DNA of 64,000 nt from Fragilariopsis cylindrus CCMP1102 (Eukaryota > Bacillariophyta > Bacillariophyceae > Bacillariales > Bacillariaceae). Shown one piece after another: positions 9,970 through 20,970 of the stretch; positions within the stretch are counted from its first letter, which is position 1, and every line of letters starts with the position of its first letter. The notes under the pieces are model-generated. The model worked only from the letters and a program-made list of their open reading frames with translations. It was not told the origin of the DNA and made no database searches. The stretch lies in assembly GCA_900095095.1 (NCBI GenBank), contig FMBT01000291.1:248001-312000 (forward strand), written 5' to 3'. A program made the translations under genes and the position numbers.

Positions 9970-12244
9970 TAGTTACTAGTTTCAGAAGTCTACGCACATC
10001 AAGTCTCTAGTCTAACTTACGTAAATACCTGTTGTGCTAATCGGAAATTTGTTGCTTTTGACAGCATGCAATGGTTAACTTAGACTTTCCAAGGTCCTTA
10101 ACTGATTATATCTCTATTTGTAGTGTTTATACAATAAGTACTGTGCACATCTATACCGCTGGGCTTAGTTATGTTATGTTGCCTTTCCTCTCACACTATT
10201 CTAATATGATCTGGGTTTTTTTCAGGAATTTACCAACTGATTGATTGATTGTTGATGACAAGATCTGTATGTAGTGAAGACTGAACAAATTATTGCAAAA
10301 AGCTGCAGGTGTGTCTATCTTTCACAAGATGGTCATACAACAACAGATTTCCAATAAGTGTCAGATTTGTGTCAGATAGGTGGTGGTAGGGGGGGGGGGG
10401 GGGGTTACAAGCTTCCCTCTCTTGAAATAAGAACCTGGAAAAGTTATACATCATTCCATTGCATAAAATACATACCAGATAGCACACATGTTCTGGGTAT
10501 GATGTACTTCTTGTACCCTATGCTGGACAACAGTAACTCAACAGTCACTGGTCAATACACCAGTCAACCTGTCTTTGTACTTAAAATAATAAACTGATAA
10601 CATCATAATAATGTGGTGAGGGGGGAGACAACATAAAAGGGGTGCTCCATCCAGCAACATGGATGTGCAGCAGGCAGTAGCAGCACTTATTAATTATTGT
10701 GGGACCTAATATTAATCAGTACTAACATACTCTGAACATGAAGAAGGCATATTAAATACAATTGTAAGATTAGGGTCCAATCCTGGGATTAAAGTATTTC
10801 CTCACTCCTCACGATTCCTCACGATTCCTCACAATCCCCCATGACAAGGATGAAAGTTCCTTTGGGGAAATTTCTATATAGGGTTATATAGCTAGCTGTT
10901 GAGGGAGAAATCTTATATCATCACAAGGGGTACATAGAGAGGTGTGTTTGTTACAATCAAACAATGGACTTAATAATAGATAAAGTAATAATAATAGTAT
11001 AAAAGTATTTATTAGTGTGATATTATCCAACTGACTTGTCAGTTTTTAATTTTATGAGAGCCTTGAAAGGGGACCCGTTATCAACGGGTATGTTTGACAT
11101 GCTATTTGGATGGAAAATAACATCAAGTCTCTTTGTAGAATCGAACCACATCACATGAGAGCAATAAAAGCCTCACCTCTATGCCATAGGGCAGACCATT
11201 ATATCCGTTTGTTTCACATTATTTTGATCTGTTTTGTGAACGCAGTACGGTATGTTGTCTTGTTTTGTGTCTCCTTGTTGCTTTGGTGATAATATAACTT
11301 TAGACTGTTGAGCTGCGGTGTAAAGTACTTTGATATTAAACTAATGTCTGAAGTTATTATGAGCTATCTATCCTAGCGTCTAACTGGGGCTATTCCCATT
11401 ACACTTGTCTATTCAATGGGTAGGCAATCTTCCTTACCAAATGGATGATCTGTGACTAGGTATGGCTCACCTGGTTGCAACTGTTGTACTGGTCTGTAGT
11501 CTTTATTGTACTGGCTAGTAACGGGGTAACAGTATTACTGTTAGTCCCGCTTGCTAGTGATTCCAGGATCTTATCAGTTGTTGTTGTTGTTGTTGTTGTA
11601 CAAATACAAGTACACTAGTAGTATAGATGTTACTGTGTAACTGCGCATTGTTTTCAAATCTGAGGTATGATTTTGTGCAAGCAGTCTCACCATGAAGAAA
11701 TGGGAATTCCAGCACACCACCTAGTTATTATAATTTGGAATTATTTATTATTTGAATTACCTGTATTAGAGCTTGCACAAAAAGCTATCAGTTTGTATCT
11801 CAGGGCAGCTTTTGCTTTGAGTCTTCAAAATGTCAACCTTGTGCATTAGCCTCCAAGTGTGTACAACTGGACCCTGTCAGAAGACAAAGGTGAATGCTGC
11901 TATACATTATCATCACCAGCGGATCATACTTGTGATGAATATTACTATGATGTCACTCATGCCCCATAGTCCTTTTTCACATTTATAAGGAGGCATTTTG
12001 TTTTAAAGAGTGCCTTTCAAACCAAAAAACAAGTAGCAGCAGCATGTAGTTATCAGTTAGAAGCTAAGTAAATAGAGCATACAGTGTGTTGCTGCTGATT
12101 TTTCAAAATAGGAGGATAAAGGTAGTACCAATGAAAACACAACATGCAGCAAAACATGAAATAAGAAATAACCCTGCTAAGCATTTATTTTTACTACTAG
12201 TACTGTAGAAAATATATAAAAGATACGCTCAACTTTTGAAGACT
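9970..12244. other. 2.3 kb noncoding stretch
   Basis: No supported gene. It holds a G16 run at 10389-10404, short CCTCACGATT repeats near 10807-10835, a small hairpin (7-bp arms ACCCGTT/AACGGGT, 11073-11089) and a GTT microsatellite near 11578-11597. Short ORFs here have no coding character. Confidence 0.55.
10389..10404 (+). repeat. G16 homopolymer
   Basis: Sixteen consecutive G. It may be hard to sequence, and its length should be treated as approximate. Confidence 0.9.
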
Positions 12245-12249
12245 AAAAA
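12245..12249 (-). terminator. RNA polymerase III terminator of the tRNA
   Basis: Reads as TTTTT one base past the 3' end of tRNA-Ala on the minus strand. Confidence 0.8.
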
Positions 12250-12250
12250 G

Positions 12251-12322
12251 TGGAGGAGGCAGGAATCGAACCTGCGACTTGTCGCATGCAAAGCGACCAC
12301 TCTACCCCTGAGTTACACCCCC
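12251..12322 (-). tRNA. tRNA-Ala (anticodon TGC)
   Basis: A complete 72-nt cloverleaf reads on the minus strand: acceptor GGGGGTG with CTCCTCC; D stem ACTC/GAGT with loop AGGGGTA; anticodon stem GTCGC/GCGAC with loop TTTGCAT (TGC); five-base variable loop; T stem GCAGG/CCTGC with loop TTCGATT; discriminator A. The acceptor carries the G3:U70 wobble pair that identifies alanine tRNAs. One U-U mismatch is present at pair 6-67. There is no intron and no encoded CCA. Confidence 0.95.
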
Positions 12323-12713
12323 TTTTTAAAGCTGCCAATATCTCATAATTTTAGGTATAATAAATATAAGAATGAAAATTCTCACACTTTTTTCGACAAA
12401 CTTTAGAAAATGGATTTCTAACTAACTTAATAAAGTAGGAAGAAAATAATTCACACACCACAGTACTTGTACTTAGTTACTTGCGTTTATAATATGCCTA
12501 TAACTAAAATACCAACGTTTAGCTATGACTTGACCGCCTAAGGTAATAGTGTGATTGTTGCATGACATTTTCCTAGAAAAGAGAATGCCGTATGACGTAA
12601 ACAGGCTTATATTAGACTATGATTCTTTATTCATGCATCAATATTAGTTAGTTATACCAACGTTTCTATTATCCACCTGCCTCATCATTAATTGTTATGA
12701 TGCCTATTTTCTC

Positions 12714-14231
12714 CTACTTCCTCTTCAGTATCAACTCGTATGTAGATTCTCCAACGTTGTCGAACTTAGCTTCAAAATTCGTTAATGCTACAGATTTATC
12801 GATCCGTTCTATTGGTCCCACTTTGGCCGATGAAAGATAGGGTAGAGCTAGATTATTACTGCTACTACTACTACTACTACTACTACTTGTACGGCCTTGC
12901 CAGGAAGAAACATCACTGTCATTCCCAACAAAGTTGGTGCTATTATTGTGGTCGTAGAAATCATTTGCCATCTCGATCGCTGCTGCAAATTCATCCAAAT
13001 ATACTTCCCAATTTGAACGAATAACCATCGTTTCAACATTCAGCTTTAGAATGAGAGGAAAGCAAGGATGAGCGTACCATCGTTGCATGAGTCGTTTTTT
13101 GGTCGGATACGGATTTGGATAAAGCATGTAGTGATGTGTAATTTTTAAACTGGTTTCGTTGACTTTGTTGTCAGGCTCGTCTTTCTGGCGGTTGTCACTG
13201 TTATTGTTTTCGTCGTCCGTGTCTGTACAGTCGTCAGAGATGGACGTCGTCCAACCGTGATCTATACAACATTCCCAGAATTCAACCAGTTCAGCTCGAA
13301 CGAGGTACGCATTTTCAGATATTTGTTGACAGTACGTTTCGTCGCCTGCTGATGTGGTATCATCCACATCTCCACAACTATTACCATTACTATCACCAAC
13401 AACATCACCATCAACATCACCATCACCATCAACATTACCATCAACATCGATATCAGCTCCCAACGACTGACGATTGTCTTTTGTTTTAGTCAAACGAGAA
13501 AAGGATCGATCGACACCAATCACCAAATGATGAGGATATATATCTCTGGCTAGGATCTTTGTACTCCTCCCCGTACCACAACCACTATCTAGAACGATGC
13601 CATCGTAAACAGTTGTTATACTACTACTATTATTATTATTACTATTATTATCGTTGTTCATTTCAATCATTTCTAGTAAAACTTTGAAGGCATCTCGTGT
13701 GTGAGGAAGAGAGGGTTTTTTGTCCAGGTAAATATCTAACGATCGACACGCTTTATGAACAGACGTTTTTAATGTTATCCCCTTTGTTGGCAAACAAATA
13801 CTATCGTCTATTGTGTACTGGGTGATTTTTCTTCCCAACCTCGTAGATATTGTTGAAGACGAAGAGCAAGATGATGATGACGAGAAAAGTGATGTCGCCG
13901 TTTTTGTTCCTTTAGAAAAGAAGGGTAAAAAAATTGGTACTGGTATTGGCGGCGTCGTAAACGACGTCGACGTCGATGCTGATGAAGATAAAAACGATGA
14001 TAATATTGACGATTGTCGTCGTTGTTGTGTCGTGGTGATCATAGTTCCAATATTATTTTCTCTTGTTTGTCTTGTTGTTGTTGGTGGTGGTATCCGCAAC
14101 GAATTAAAGGCAGCAACATGATATCGATGATGATCACTCCAAAATAGATAGACGAGAAAAGAAAATAAGCGCTTGTTCCGGGGCGGTCGCACGATAATAT
14201 CCATATGTTTGACAAGAGAAATTCGTGCCAT
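12714..14231 (-). CDS. TrmB-like AdoMet-dependent methyltransferase (probable tRNA m7G46 type)
   Basis: The AdoMet motif is VLDSGCGTGRSTKIL. Downstream, HHYMLYPNPYPTKKRLMQRW corresponds to the TrmB-family PNPWPK box, followed by LKLNVETMVIRSNWEVYLDEF, also typical of that family. TrmB methylates N7 of G46 in tRNA. At 505 residues it is about twice the bacterial length because of Asn/Ser/Asp-rich insertions, including an acidic NVDGDGDVDGD stretch between the AdoMet domain and the catalytic part. The N-terminus has a hydrophobic run (RLFSFLVYLFW) followed by HVAAFNSL, which resembles a plastid AF motif; initiation at the in-frame ATG 14204 would fit a signal peptide better than ATG 14231. Substrate specificity is inferred. 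Confidence 0.75.
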   Translation of the reverse strand: MARISLVKHMDIIVRPPRNKRLFSFLVYLFWSDHHRYHVAAFNSLRIPPPTTTRQTRENNIGTMITTTQQRRQSSILSSFLSSSASTSTSFTTPPIPVPIFLPFFSKGTKTATSLFSSSSSCSSSSTISTRLGRKITQYTIDDSICLPTKGITLKTSVHKACRSLDIYLDKKPSLPHTRDAFKVLLEMIEMNNDNNSNNNNSSSITTVYDGIVLDSGCGTGRSTKILARDIYPHHLVIGVDRSFSRLTKTKDNRQSLGADIDVDGNVDGDGDVDGDVVGDSNGNSCGDVDDTTSAGDETYCQQISENAYLVRAELVEFWECCIDHGWTTSISDDCTDTDDENNNSDNRQKDEPDNKVNETSLKITHHYMLYPNPYPTKKRLMQRWYAHPCFPLILKLNVETMVIRSNWEVYLDEFAAAIEMANDFYDHNNSTNFVGNDSDVSSWQGRTSSSSSSSSSSNNLALPYLSSAKVGPIERIDKSVALTNFEAKFDNVGESTYELILKRK

Positions 14232-14877
14232 AATATCTATTTGTCGGGATGGTATTAGTATTTATTATTCAGTTCAGTATCCAAAGGAAGAGTGATACAG
14301 TAGGTCTTACAGTATGGCGATACCGACAATCATTCCGCTGTTCCTACGTAGATCAAACCGTCGTATCAACCTTATCCCCCCTCTTCGTCAATGCTTGTAC
14401 GATGTTTTTGTTATTGTCGCAATTTATTATTATATTTTTAGAGTGGTGAGTGTTTTCCAACTTCCAAGTAAAAAAATAAAAATTTACTATTTTGAATATT
14501 CTGCGGTGTACACTCGCTTCTTTTCACGATGAACGTTAAATAAAAATTAATTAACGAAAGTCAAAATATTTTTATTTTATGCGCTGTTTCCTAATAATAC
14601 GGACAACGGTACACGTAGAACGTGCACCTCGATAACCATACAATCTTTCTCACAATTTGAACGTCGAAACATTTCGATTTTCATTCACCGAAACACGCTG
14701 GGGTGAACAGGTCAGTAGTAAAAATCCCATGTGAGTGATATTAAATCCTACGGCGCGGTAGCATTTGTTTTGCGTATCGCTGTATTTCAGTCGTATTCAT
14801 GTTATTACATAATATTATCTTGTTCCCACCGCAAACGAGTCATATACAATTCCTAATACAGCAATAACAATCATAAT
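14232..14877. other. Divergent intergenic region
   Basis: Lies between the TrmB-like gene and the GST gene, which are transcribed away from each other, so it should hold both promoters. No gene or conserved repeat seen. Confidence 0.5.
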
Positions 14878-15761
14878 ATGTCAGGTGACGCAACAGCAAC
14901 ATTCTTCGCAGCCACAAAGGCAGCAGGGACGACAGTCGAAGTAGACTTTGGTGATAAGACCACTGCAAAGCATGCTATTGGATATTGGTCTATCCGTGGG
15001 CTCGGAGCACCACTAGCAATGATGATGTGTGCATCTAAGACACCTTTCACTTTATTTTTATATGATATTGTAGAAAAGGGAGAAGCCGGATGGAATAGTG
15101 ATTACTTTTCTGCCAAAGGGAATATATTAAGGAATATAAGCAACCGTTATGGAATCTTCCATTTTGTGTCGATCGGGAAAATAAAGAAATTATTGTCCAG
15201 ACCAATGCAATTTTTGCACACCTTGGTCGTGCATGTGGTATGTTCGGTGATAATGCTATTGCAGCATCTAAATGCGAACAACTACTTGGTGAAATATACG
15301 ATTTACGTTGTGTAATGTCCGGGTATGCATACGGTGGAGGGGAAGTTGAAGCTGTTATTTCTGCCGGTAAGAAACATTTCCGTAAACTCGAACAATGGAT
15401 GGAAATTCAAGCGGAAAATAGTGACGATGATGTTGTTGTACACTTGGTTGATGGAAAGTATTCTGCACCGGATTTTCATTTATATCAGATGTTAGATCAT
15501 TTCGAAGCTCTTGCAAAAGCGAACGATTCAGATTTATATGCCAACAATGACATGAAGCGGATGAAGGCATTTAAAGAAGGATTTCAATCATTACCAGAAA
15601 ATCAATCCTATCTAAAGTCATGGTTACATACGGAATTACCATTTAATAATTGTATGGCCGGATTTGGTAGCTTACCAGGACCGAAGACCTATATTCATGG
15701 AGAGAGTGCTAAAGATGCTACTTGGAGAGCAAAGGGAGTAGTCGACCTTGTATTCCCTTAA
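14878..15761 (+). CDS. Glutathione S-transferase, Mu/Sigma-like, with one apparent -1 frameshift
   Basis: Conjugates glutathione to electrophiles. The N-terminal thioredoxin-like part begins at HAIGYWSIRGLGAPL, like Mu-class YWDIRGL. After SDYFSAK at 15117 the frame breaks; the other frame continues with NLPFCVD (the cis-Pro loop), NKEIIVQTNAIFAHLGRACG and the all-helical C-terminal domain, ending at TAA 15759-15761. One base is missing near 15115-15117 (A3 where A4 would keep frame). Joined, the protein would be 294 residues, slightly longer than cytosolic GSTs because of an N-terminal extension. No other stop or damage is visible, so a sequencing deletion is as likely as a real mutation. 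Confidence 0.8.
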
Positions 15762-16030
15762 CTATATTATAAACAAATAATAAATATAAATATATAATCA
15801 TAATCAATACAACCGCTGCATGCATATGTTCGAAGTAGGTATAAATATTATTTTTAGTTTCTTACTACTACTACTACTACTACCACTACTACCTTTGGTA
15901 GAAATTTTGACTGTACAGTATTCAATGAATTCGTATGATGTACCACCATCGTCATAGTAAAAAGATGCACTTCTTTAAACTTCGCACCACCATAAAATGC
16001 ATCTAGGATAGAACGAATTTTCAGGTGTAG

Positions 16031-17296
16031 CTAAAATGGATTGAAGAATCTGCCTATTTGTATCATAAAATGTGGGCACAATCTATCATTCATTATCGGA
16101 TCATCCGGCCAGATCAGGTTTGAAGAGTCTGTCCAATTCTTGACATCATTGAATAGATCTCTATGCAACCTGTGGTCTGCGTCCATCGGCCCTTCTAAAA
16201 TTGGATCTGTATGGCTCCAACCAGAATAGCTAACAAACGAAACATAGTTCTCACCTGTCATATGATTTGATAGCTCTTGATGGAACGTTTCCGACACTTC
16301 GTATGGAACTGTCTTGTCATCTGTACCATGATATATGTGAATTGGAGGGAGCTCATTAGACAATATTGGACTTGCTCTTCCCTTAGTATCTCTTGTAGAG
16401 CTAAAAATGGATCATATTTGTCCTTTTCAAATCCAAACATGCGATCCATCGTATCATCGTTGAATCCATGTCGTCGAAAGCCTTCTGTCATTGCTCTTAG
16501 ATTGAGTGGAGATGAAATTACCGCAAAGCCTTTCAAATCGGATGGCATCCATTTTCCGGTCAAATTGTCATCTTCCAGACCCCTTCTTTCCGCCCCAATG
16601 ACTCTTGTGTTGCCGAAGCGATATTGTTTTCTACTTGTATTCTCCGAATCTTTTTCAAAACAGCCATCATTGCAACGTGACCACCAGCAGATTGGCCAAC
16701 AAGAACGATATTGGTTGGATCACCTCCGTATTCTGCTATGTTCTTGAATGTCCAATCAATTGCCAAATCCACATCATTTACCATGTCCGGTATATATACC
16801 GACGGATAATTTTGCATATCCGGAATGACAACGACCACCCCAGTGGCTGTTAGAGCTCTTGCCAATAGAGTTCCCCACATTTTATATCCTATTAGCCAAG
16901 CTCCACCCGTACAGAATATAAGGACAGGTGCATTAGATCGACACGTCATTTCTCCACCACGACCAATACCTTCCCTATCCAGGAGTGGTTCTCGTTGTCC
17001 TTCATGTTGTATATCTCGTTGACATGATCATACACGTCGATTTGCTGTCGGATACTATCATCGGCATACCGAACAGAAACTCGATCGGAAACAACAAAGT
17101 AATACCAAGCAAACCTGAAAAATCCGGGAGACAGGCTCACAACGAAGAGAAAAAGACGGAAACAATTGAATAATGATAATGGTAGGGTCCAACATATAAG
17201 TCGGGAGATATAGGACATAATGGAAAGGCATCTACTACATGCGTATCGAAATTTATTTAATGCACTATGCGGCTGCTCAGTTGCTGTGTTGCTCAT
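16031..17296 (-). CDS. ICME: Isoprenylcysteine alpha-carbonyl methylesterase (ICME)-like alpha/beta hydrolase, three apparent -1 frameshifts
   Basis: ICME removes the carboxyl methyl ester from prenylated proteins at ER/Golgi membranes. The order matches plant ICME: an N-terminal membrane segment with GFFRFAWYYFVVSDRVSVRY, the oxyanion motif CTGGAWLIGYKMWG, nucleophile Ser in VGQSAGGH, acid in HGTDDKTVP and His in GWSHTDP. These fall in four successive frames; the breaks map to runs at 16999-17000 (GG), 16580-16583 (GGGG) and 16380-16382 (GGG) on the coding strand. Each needs one added base; the joined length would be 422 residues. The catalytic triad is intact and there is no in-frame nonsense mutation. 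Either the assembly lost homopolymer bases or this is a very recent pseudogene. Confidence 0.82.
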
Positions 17297-19623
17297 TGCT
17301 TGTCGGAAGTCGGAAGTCGGAAGAACAAAGAACGAAGAATACCGTGATGTGTCGTCGAATTATTTTGCGTATTGTACTGACAGTAGACCCTTGCTTCACC
17401 GGACTTTGTCTCTATTATAGATTTATATCGTCTGTAAAGTTTATTAAATGGACCTATATTGATGGAGCTTCGATTTATTACATTCCTATTGTCATGTACA
17501 GTATCGATTTTCTATTTCAATTCTTAATGCACATAACACGATTCAAATACAATTGAAAAATGCCTTTCCAGGGCCAGGCAGAAACAAATACTGTTGCGAC
17601 TTGCTAGTGACATGTTAGCTAACAAAGTCACTAACAAGTCACTATACGCGATTGGGGTGCAAGGTAAATCTAAATTTTAATTGCCAATTTATTTTTTGCG
17701 CCTGCATTCAAGAATTCGCGCAGAATAAGATTCGATTTTTTATTTTTTTGTTTTTATCCACGTATGAACGGAAGATGGTCCAATTGAAAGCAATTGGCAG
17801 GACAATTGTCAAAAAATTAAGATGAAGGCTCTTGGAAAGGTCCAGGAAATTAGTGTCAGCAAAGGCATAGTTCATACAGTCCACTTTGATAATTTGGGAT
17901 CCAACAAAGGGGCACACATGTCATAAATAGTGTCATCTAACATAGCGTAATACAGTAGTAGGTGGGATAATCATTTGCCAACAATAAGAAAATAAGGGCA
18001 CAACAGCTTTTAAAGTTCTTCAGGATTTCATTCTTCTTCTTGCCAAGATGGCAGCTATATGAGGACCTGTATGACTCCCTATAGCTAGTGAAAAATATGT
18101 GCTTACTTTACAAGACACACACTTACTAAATACACTTTCTAGTCAACCAAAGAGCTTGCACTGTTGTGGAAAGTGCTTCAAATAAATTTGATTATATAAT
18201 GTCCATGCCTTTTTGTGTACAAGATTTTTCCAACAATGTAAGGACATTAGACATATTGATTCAGCAACCATGTAGAAAGGAAAAAAGTGGTCAAATACCA
18301 TTGCTGTTTTTGTTACAACAAGTTAAGTAGTGCTGCATTGATGTGATGGCGGTATTTTACTGCTAGTTGAATACTGGTACACAGAGAAAAATTGATGCAT
18401 ACACACCAAGAAAAACACAGAGGTTTGTTCGTGTTGCACCGAAAACGGACATACATGACTTGTCCTCCATCAATGGTTCTCCCTGTAGAGCTATGTTACA
18501 CGGTTTGTGCTTGATTTGAATGCGATCTAAGTCAATCATGCATAGAAATGGAGCTGTGTATTGATTTGTTTGTCTTGTGTATGTGATACTGTTGAACTGG
18601 TTGGCCACTGTATGTACCAGCTGCAGTAATATTCTTTCTCCCATATTCCTCCATCTCATTTTGTAGCAATAAGGGGATGTATGTGGTAGCTGTTCTCTTT
18701 CGGGGTGAAACAATTAAGAACAAAAGAAGAAATACAACTCGAATCTTGGTTTCACATTTTCCAGCAAGTACGTTCTTCTTGTGTTGACACGTTCGAACGT
18801 TAGACCTCTCCTCGATCGACGTGTGTGTGAGAGAATTCACAAACGTATGCTTTTTTCTTTTTTTCTCAACCGAGATCTTTCTGCCTTTGCTTGAACTTTT
18901 AAAATGGACGGTCAGGCTGCCTCAGTGAGAAAAGAAAATCAGAGGCTTTCCATTTTTTTGAATTCAACGGGCTTTTACCGTTATATATACGTTCAGATAC
19001 GTAAGTATATTTAGGAACTATTGAATGCGACACTCAAAGCGACATTTAAATTGCTACGTACGCGGGTTTTTTCGGTTGTCTGACTGACACTCGTCCAAGA
19101 AAGTAAAACGTTTTTCGACGCGTACGTACTCTTTTTCCAACTTTTTTTCTTTTTTCTTGTGGAAGACCAATTATCGCGTATATTACCGCACAAAGATCCA
19201 CCTGTCAATGAAAATACTTCAGTTGTCTTGATTTCGATCCATTTGGCGCCACACTAACTCATCATCATAAATTCTTTATTAGAAACTATCAAATAAATTT
19301 AATAAATCAAACAAAGTAAGCAATCAGAATTCGAATATTATCGAGCATCGTTTGAGATCGAGATCGAGCATGGTCGATTTACACTATCATTCATCATCAT
19401 CGTTCGATGATTGGTCTGCCGACACATTAATCAGTTGACGTTGTTATTTGCTTTCGACGAGAATCTTGACGTTGTCGTTTGTCGTTAACTTTTAAAAATG
19501 TCTTTCGACATCAATCTTATACTGATATATTATACTAACTTATCTTGTATCTATCATTTTCTCTCCCTTTCAATATATCCTGTACTCCTATTTGCTAAAC
19601 GAACGACAAAACTTTTTTAACAG
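17297..19623. other. 2.3 kb noncoding stretch
   Basis: No supported gene. Minus-strand ORFs of up to about 115 codons at 18363-18840 have no recognisable domain and overlap one another. The last kilobase is AT-rich and pyrimidine-rich and leads into the small plastid-protein gene. Confidence 0.5.
19600..19623 (+). promoter_or_regulatory. Possible 3' splice site directly before the start codon
   Basis: A T-rich tract followed by AACAG abuts ATG 19624. This looks like the acceptor of a 5'UTR intron, with the donor somewhere upstream. Confidence 0.4.
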
Positions 19624-20004
19624 ATGCAACTTACTATCTTCGCCCTTACCATCGCATCTGCTGCCGCATTTGCCCCTGTCATGACTCCTAGTGTGTCTAC
19701 ATCACTTTCACTTTCATACGGTGAATACGATGGACAAATGTGGGACAATGATGCCAAGAAGATCATTTACGGAAAATTCGACCCTATGTCCCCTCGTGGA
19801 GTCATGAACTTCAACCCTTTCGAAACATTCGAAGGAAACTCACCTGATGCATCCGGATACTACCCTGGTGAGTCTGGTTACAAAGATCCTGCCAGAGGTG
19901 ATGTTTCATTCGCATCAATGATGGTCGAACGTGCCGAAATCGAAGATCGTCTTGCCAACCCTAAGGCCGGTGAAGCCCCTGGATGTGCTGGATGCAAGAA
20001 CTAA
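19624..20004 (+). CDS. Small plastid-targeted protein, function unknown
   Basis: 126 residues. The N-terminus is a short signal peptide ending SAAAFAPV, a clear match to the diatom ASAFAP motif in which the Phe becomes the first residue of the transit peptide. The mature part is rich in Gly, Pro and aromatic residues (FDPMSPRGVMNFNPFETFEG; SGYYPGESGYKDPARGD), has one short helix (MMVERAEIEDRLANP) and ends with a CAGC motif that could bind metal or form a disulfide. Codon choice is strongly C-ending compared with neighbours, suggesting high expression. I do not recognise the family. A small photosystem- or thylakoid-associated protein is a reasonable guess. Confidence 0.8.
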   Translation: MQLTIFALTIASAAAFAPVMTPSVSTSLSLSYGEYDGQMWDNDAKKIIYGKFDPMSPRGVMNFNPFETFEGNSPDASGYYPGESGYKDPARGDVSFASMMVERAEIEDRLANPKAGEAPGCAGCKN

Positions 20005-20970
20005 AAAGCTTCTTATTTTTCTTTTCATTTAATAAATAATACATAAAAACATATAGAAAGTTATTTATCAAGATCAAACTACTCATTTTTTCTAGACAAT
20101 ACCAGTACAATCATTTCATAATACCGTTCTTGTTAGAAGCTTCTCTCGTATTGGATGGTGTGATGTTCTCGTCGGTCTCATGTTTTTTCCAATGGACGTT
20201 CAGATCAGTAAAAATTCTATTTGAATTTAATCTGGATGCCGACTAGAAATTAAATACCGAGTACATATAAAATTTTAAATGAAGTACAGTACTGATTGAC
20301 AGAGAACACAACATCAGCAAGAGATGCCATAACGATGGCACCATCACATTCAGCATTAGCACAACAAACAGTATATCAAAAACTCAACACAACAACAAAA
20401 AGACTACCGATATGCTGAAATGGCTGCACGGCGTTTTACAAAACTAAAAAAAAACTTGAAGTAGACTAGAAAAATTAAAGATATCGACCTATTCAATAAC
20501 ATTAAACCATGTACATGATAAGGCGGTACAGCTTAATACTATAACAACTAAAAATTCACTAATATCGTTAACCGCCATCGCCATCGTCATCGTCGTCTTC
20601 ATCTAGCATCGAGTTCCAATCTTCATCGCTGACAAAAGCAATTGGTTTCTCATGACTTTTTTTGTTCTCATAATTGCTTGATGCTTATGACGTTTAGTTT
20701 ATCTGTGCGCACGCACAATCAAGGATCCGTACTTTCGCGCTAATTCAGGACTGAATGGATCTCAGTCACGGGACTTCTCGACTTGTCATTCTTTTTAAGC
20801 CAACTTTTCTACTGTACATTCCTTCCTCTCGATCTCTTATTGTTTTATGTACTTCTGTAGATCCCTTATGGCAAGGCAGAGAGAACGAGACAGATAGATA
20901 GAGAGATAGAGAGCAACTTTTTATTAAGTTCTACCCACCTGGCCGTCTAAAAAGAAAGAAGAAGACGAAG
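20005..20970. other. Intergenic
   Basis: No gene seen. It contains a CGTCATCGTCATCGTCG-like trinucleotide tract near 20575-20605 and a GATA/GAGA tract near 20895-20915 just before the CaMKMT start. Confidence 0.45.

Noticed and set aside
11135-11215. Possible minus-strand tRNA with a GGTTCGATTC T-loop near 11139
   Set aside because: A T-arm-like hairpin is present, but no matching acceptor stem or proper anticodon stem could be built.
15100-15130. Programmed -1 frameshifting in the GST gene
   Set aside because: No X XXY YYZ slippery heptamer or nearby stop is present; a lost A in a short run explains the break more simply.
18363-18840. Two overlapping minus-strand ORFs of 102-116 codons
   Set aside because: No recognisable motif, unusual composition and mutual overlap; probably noncoding.
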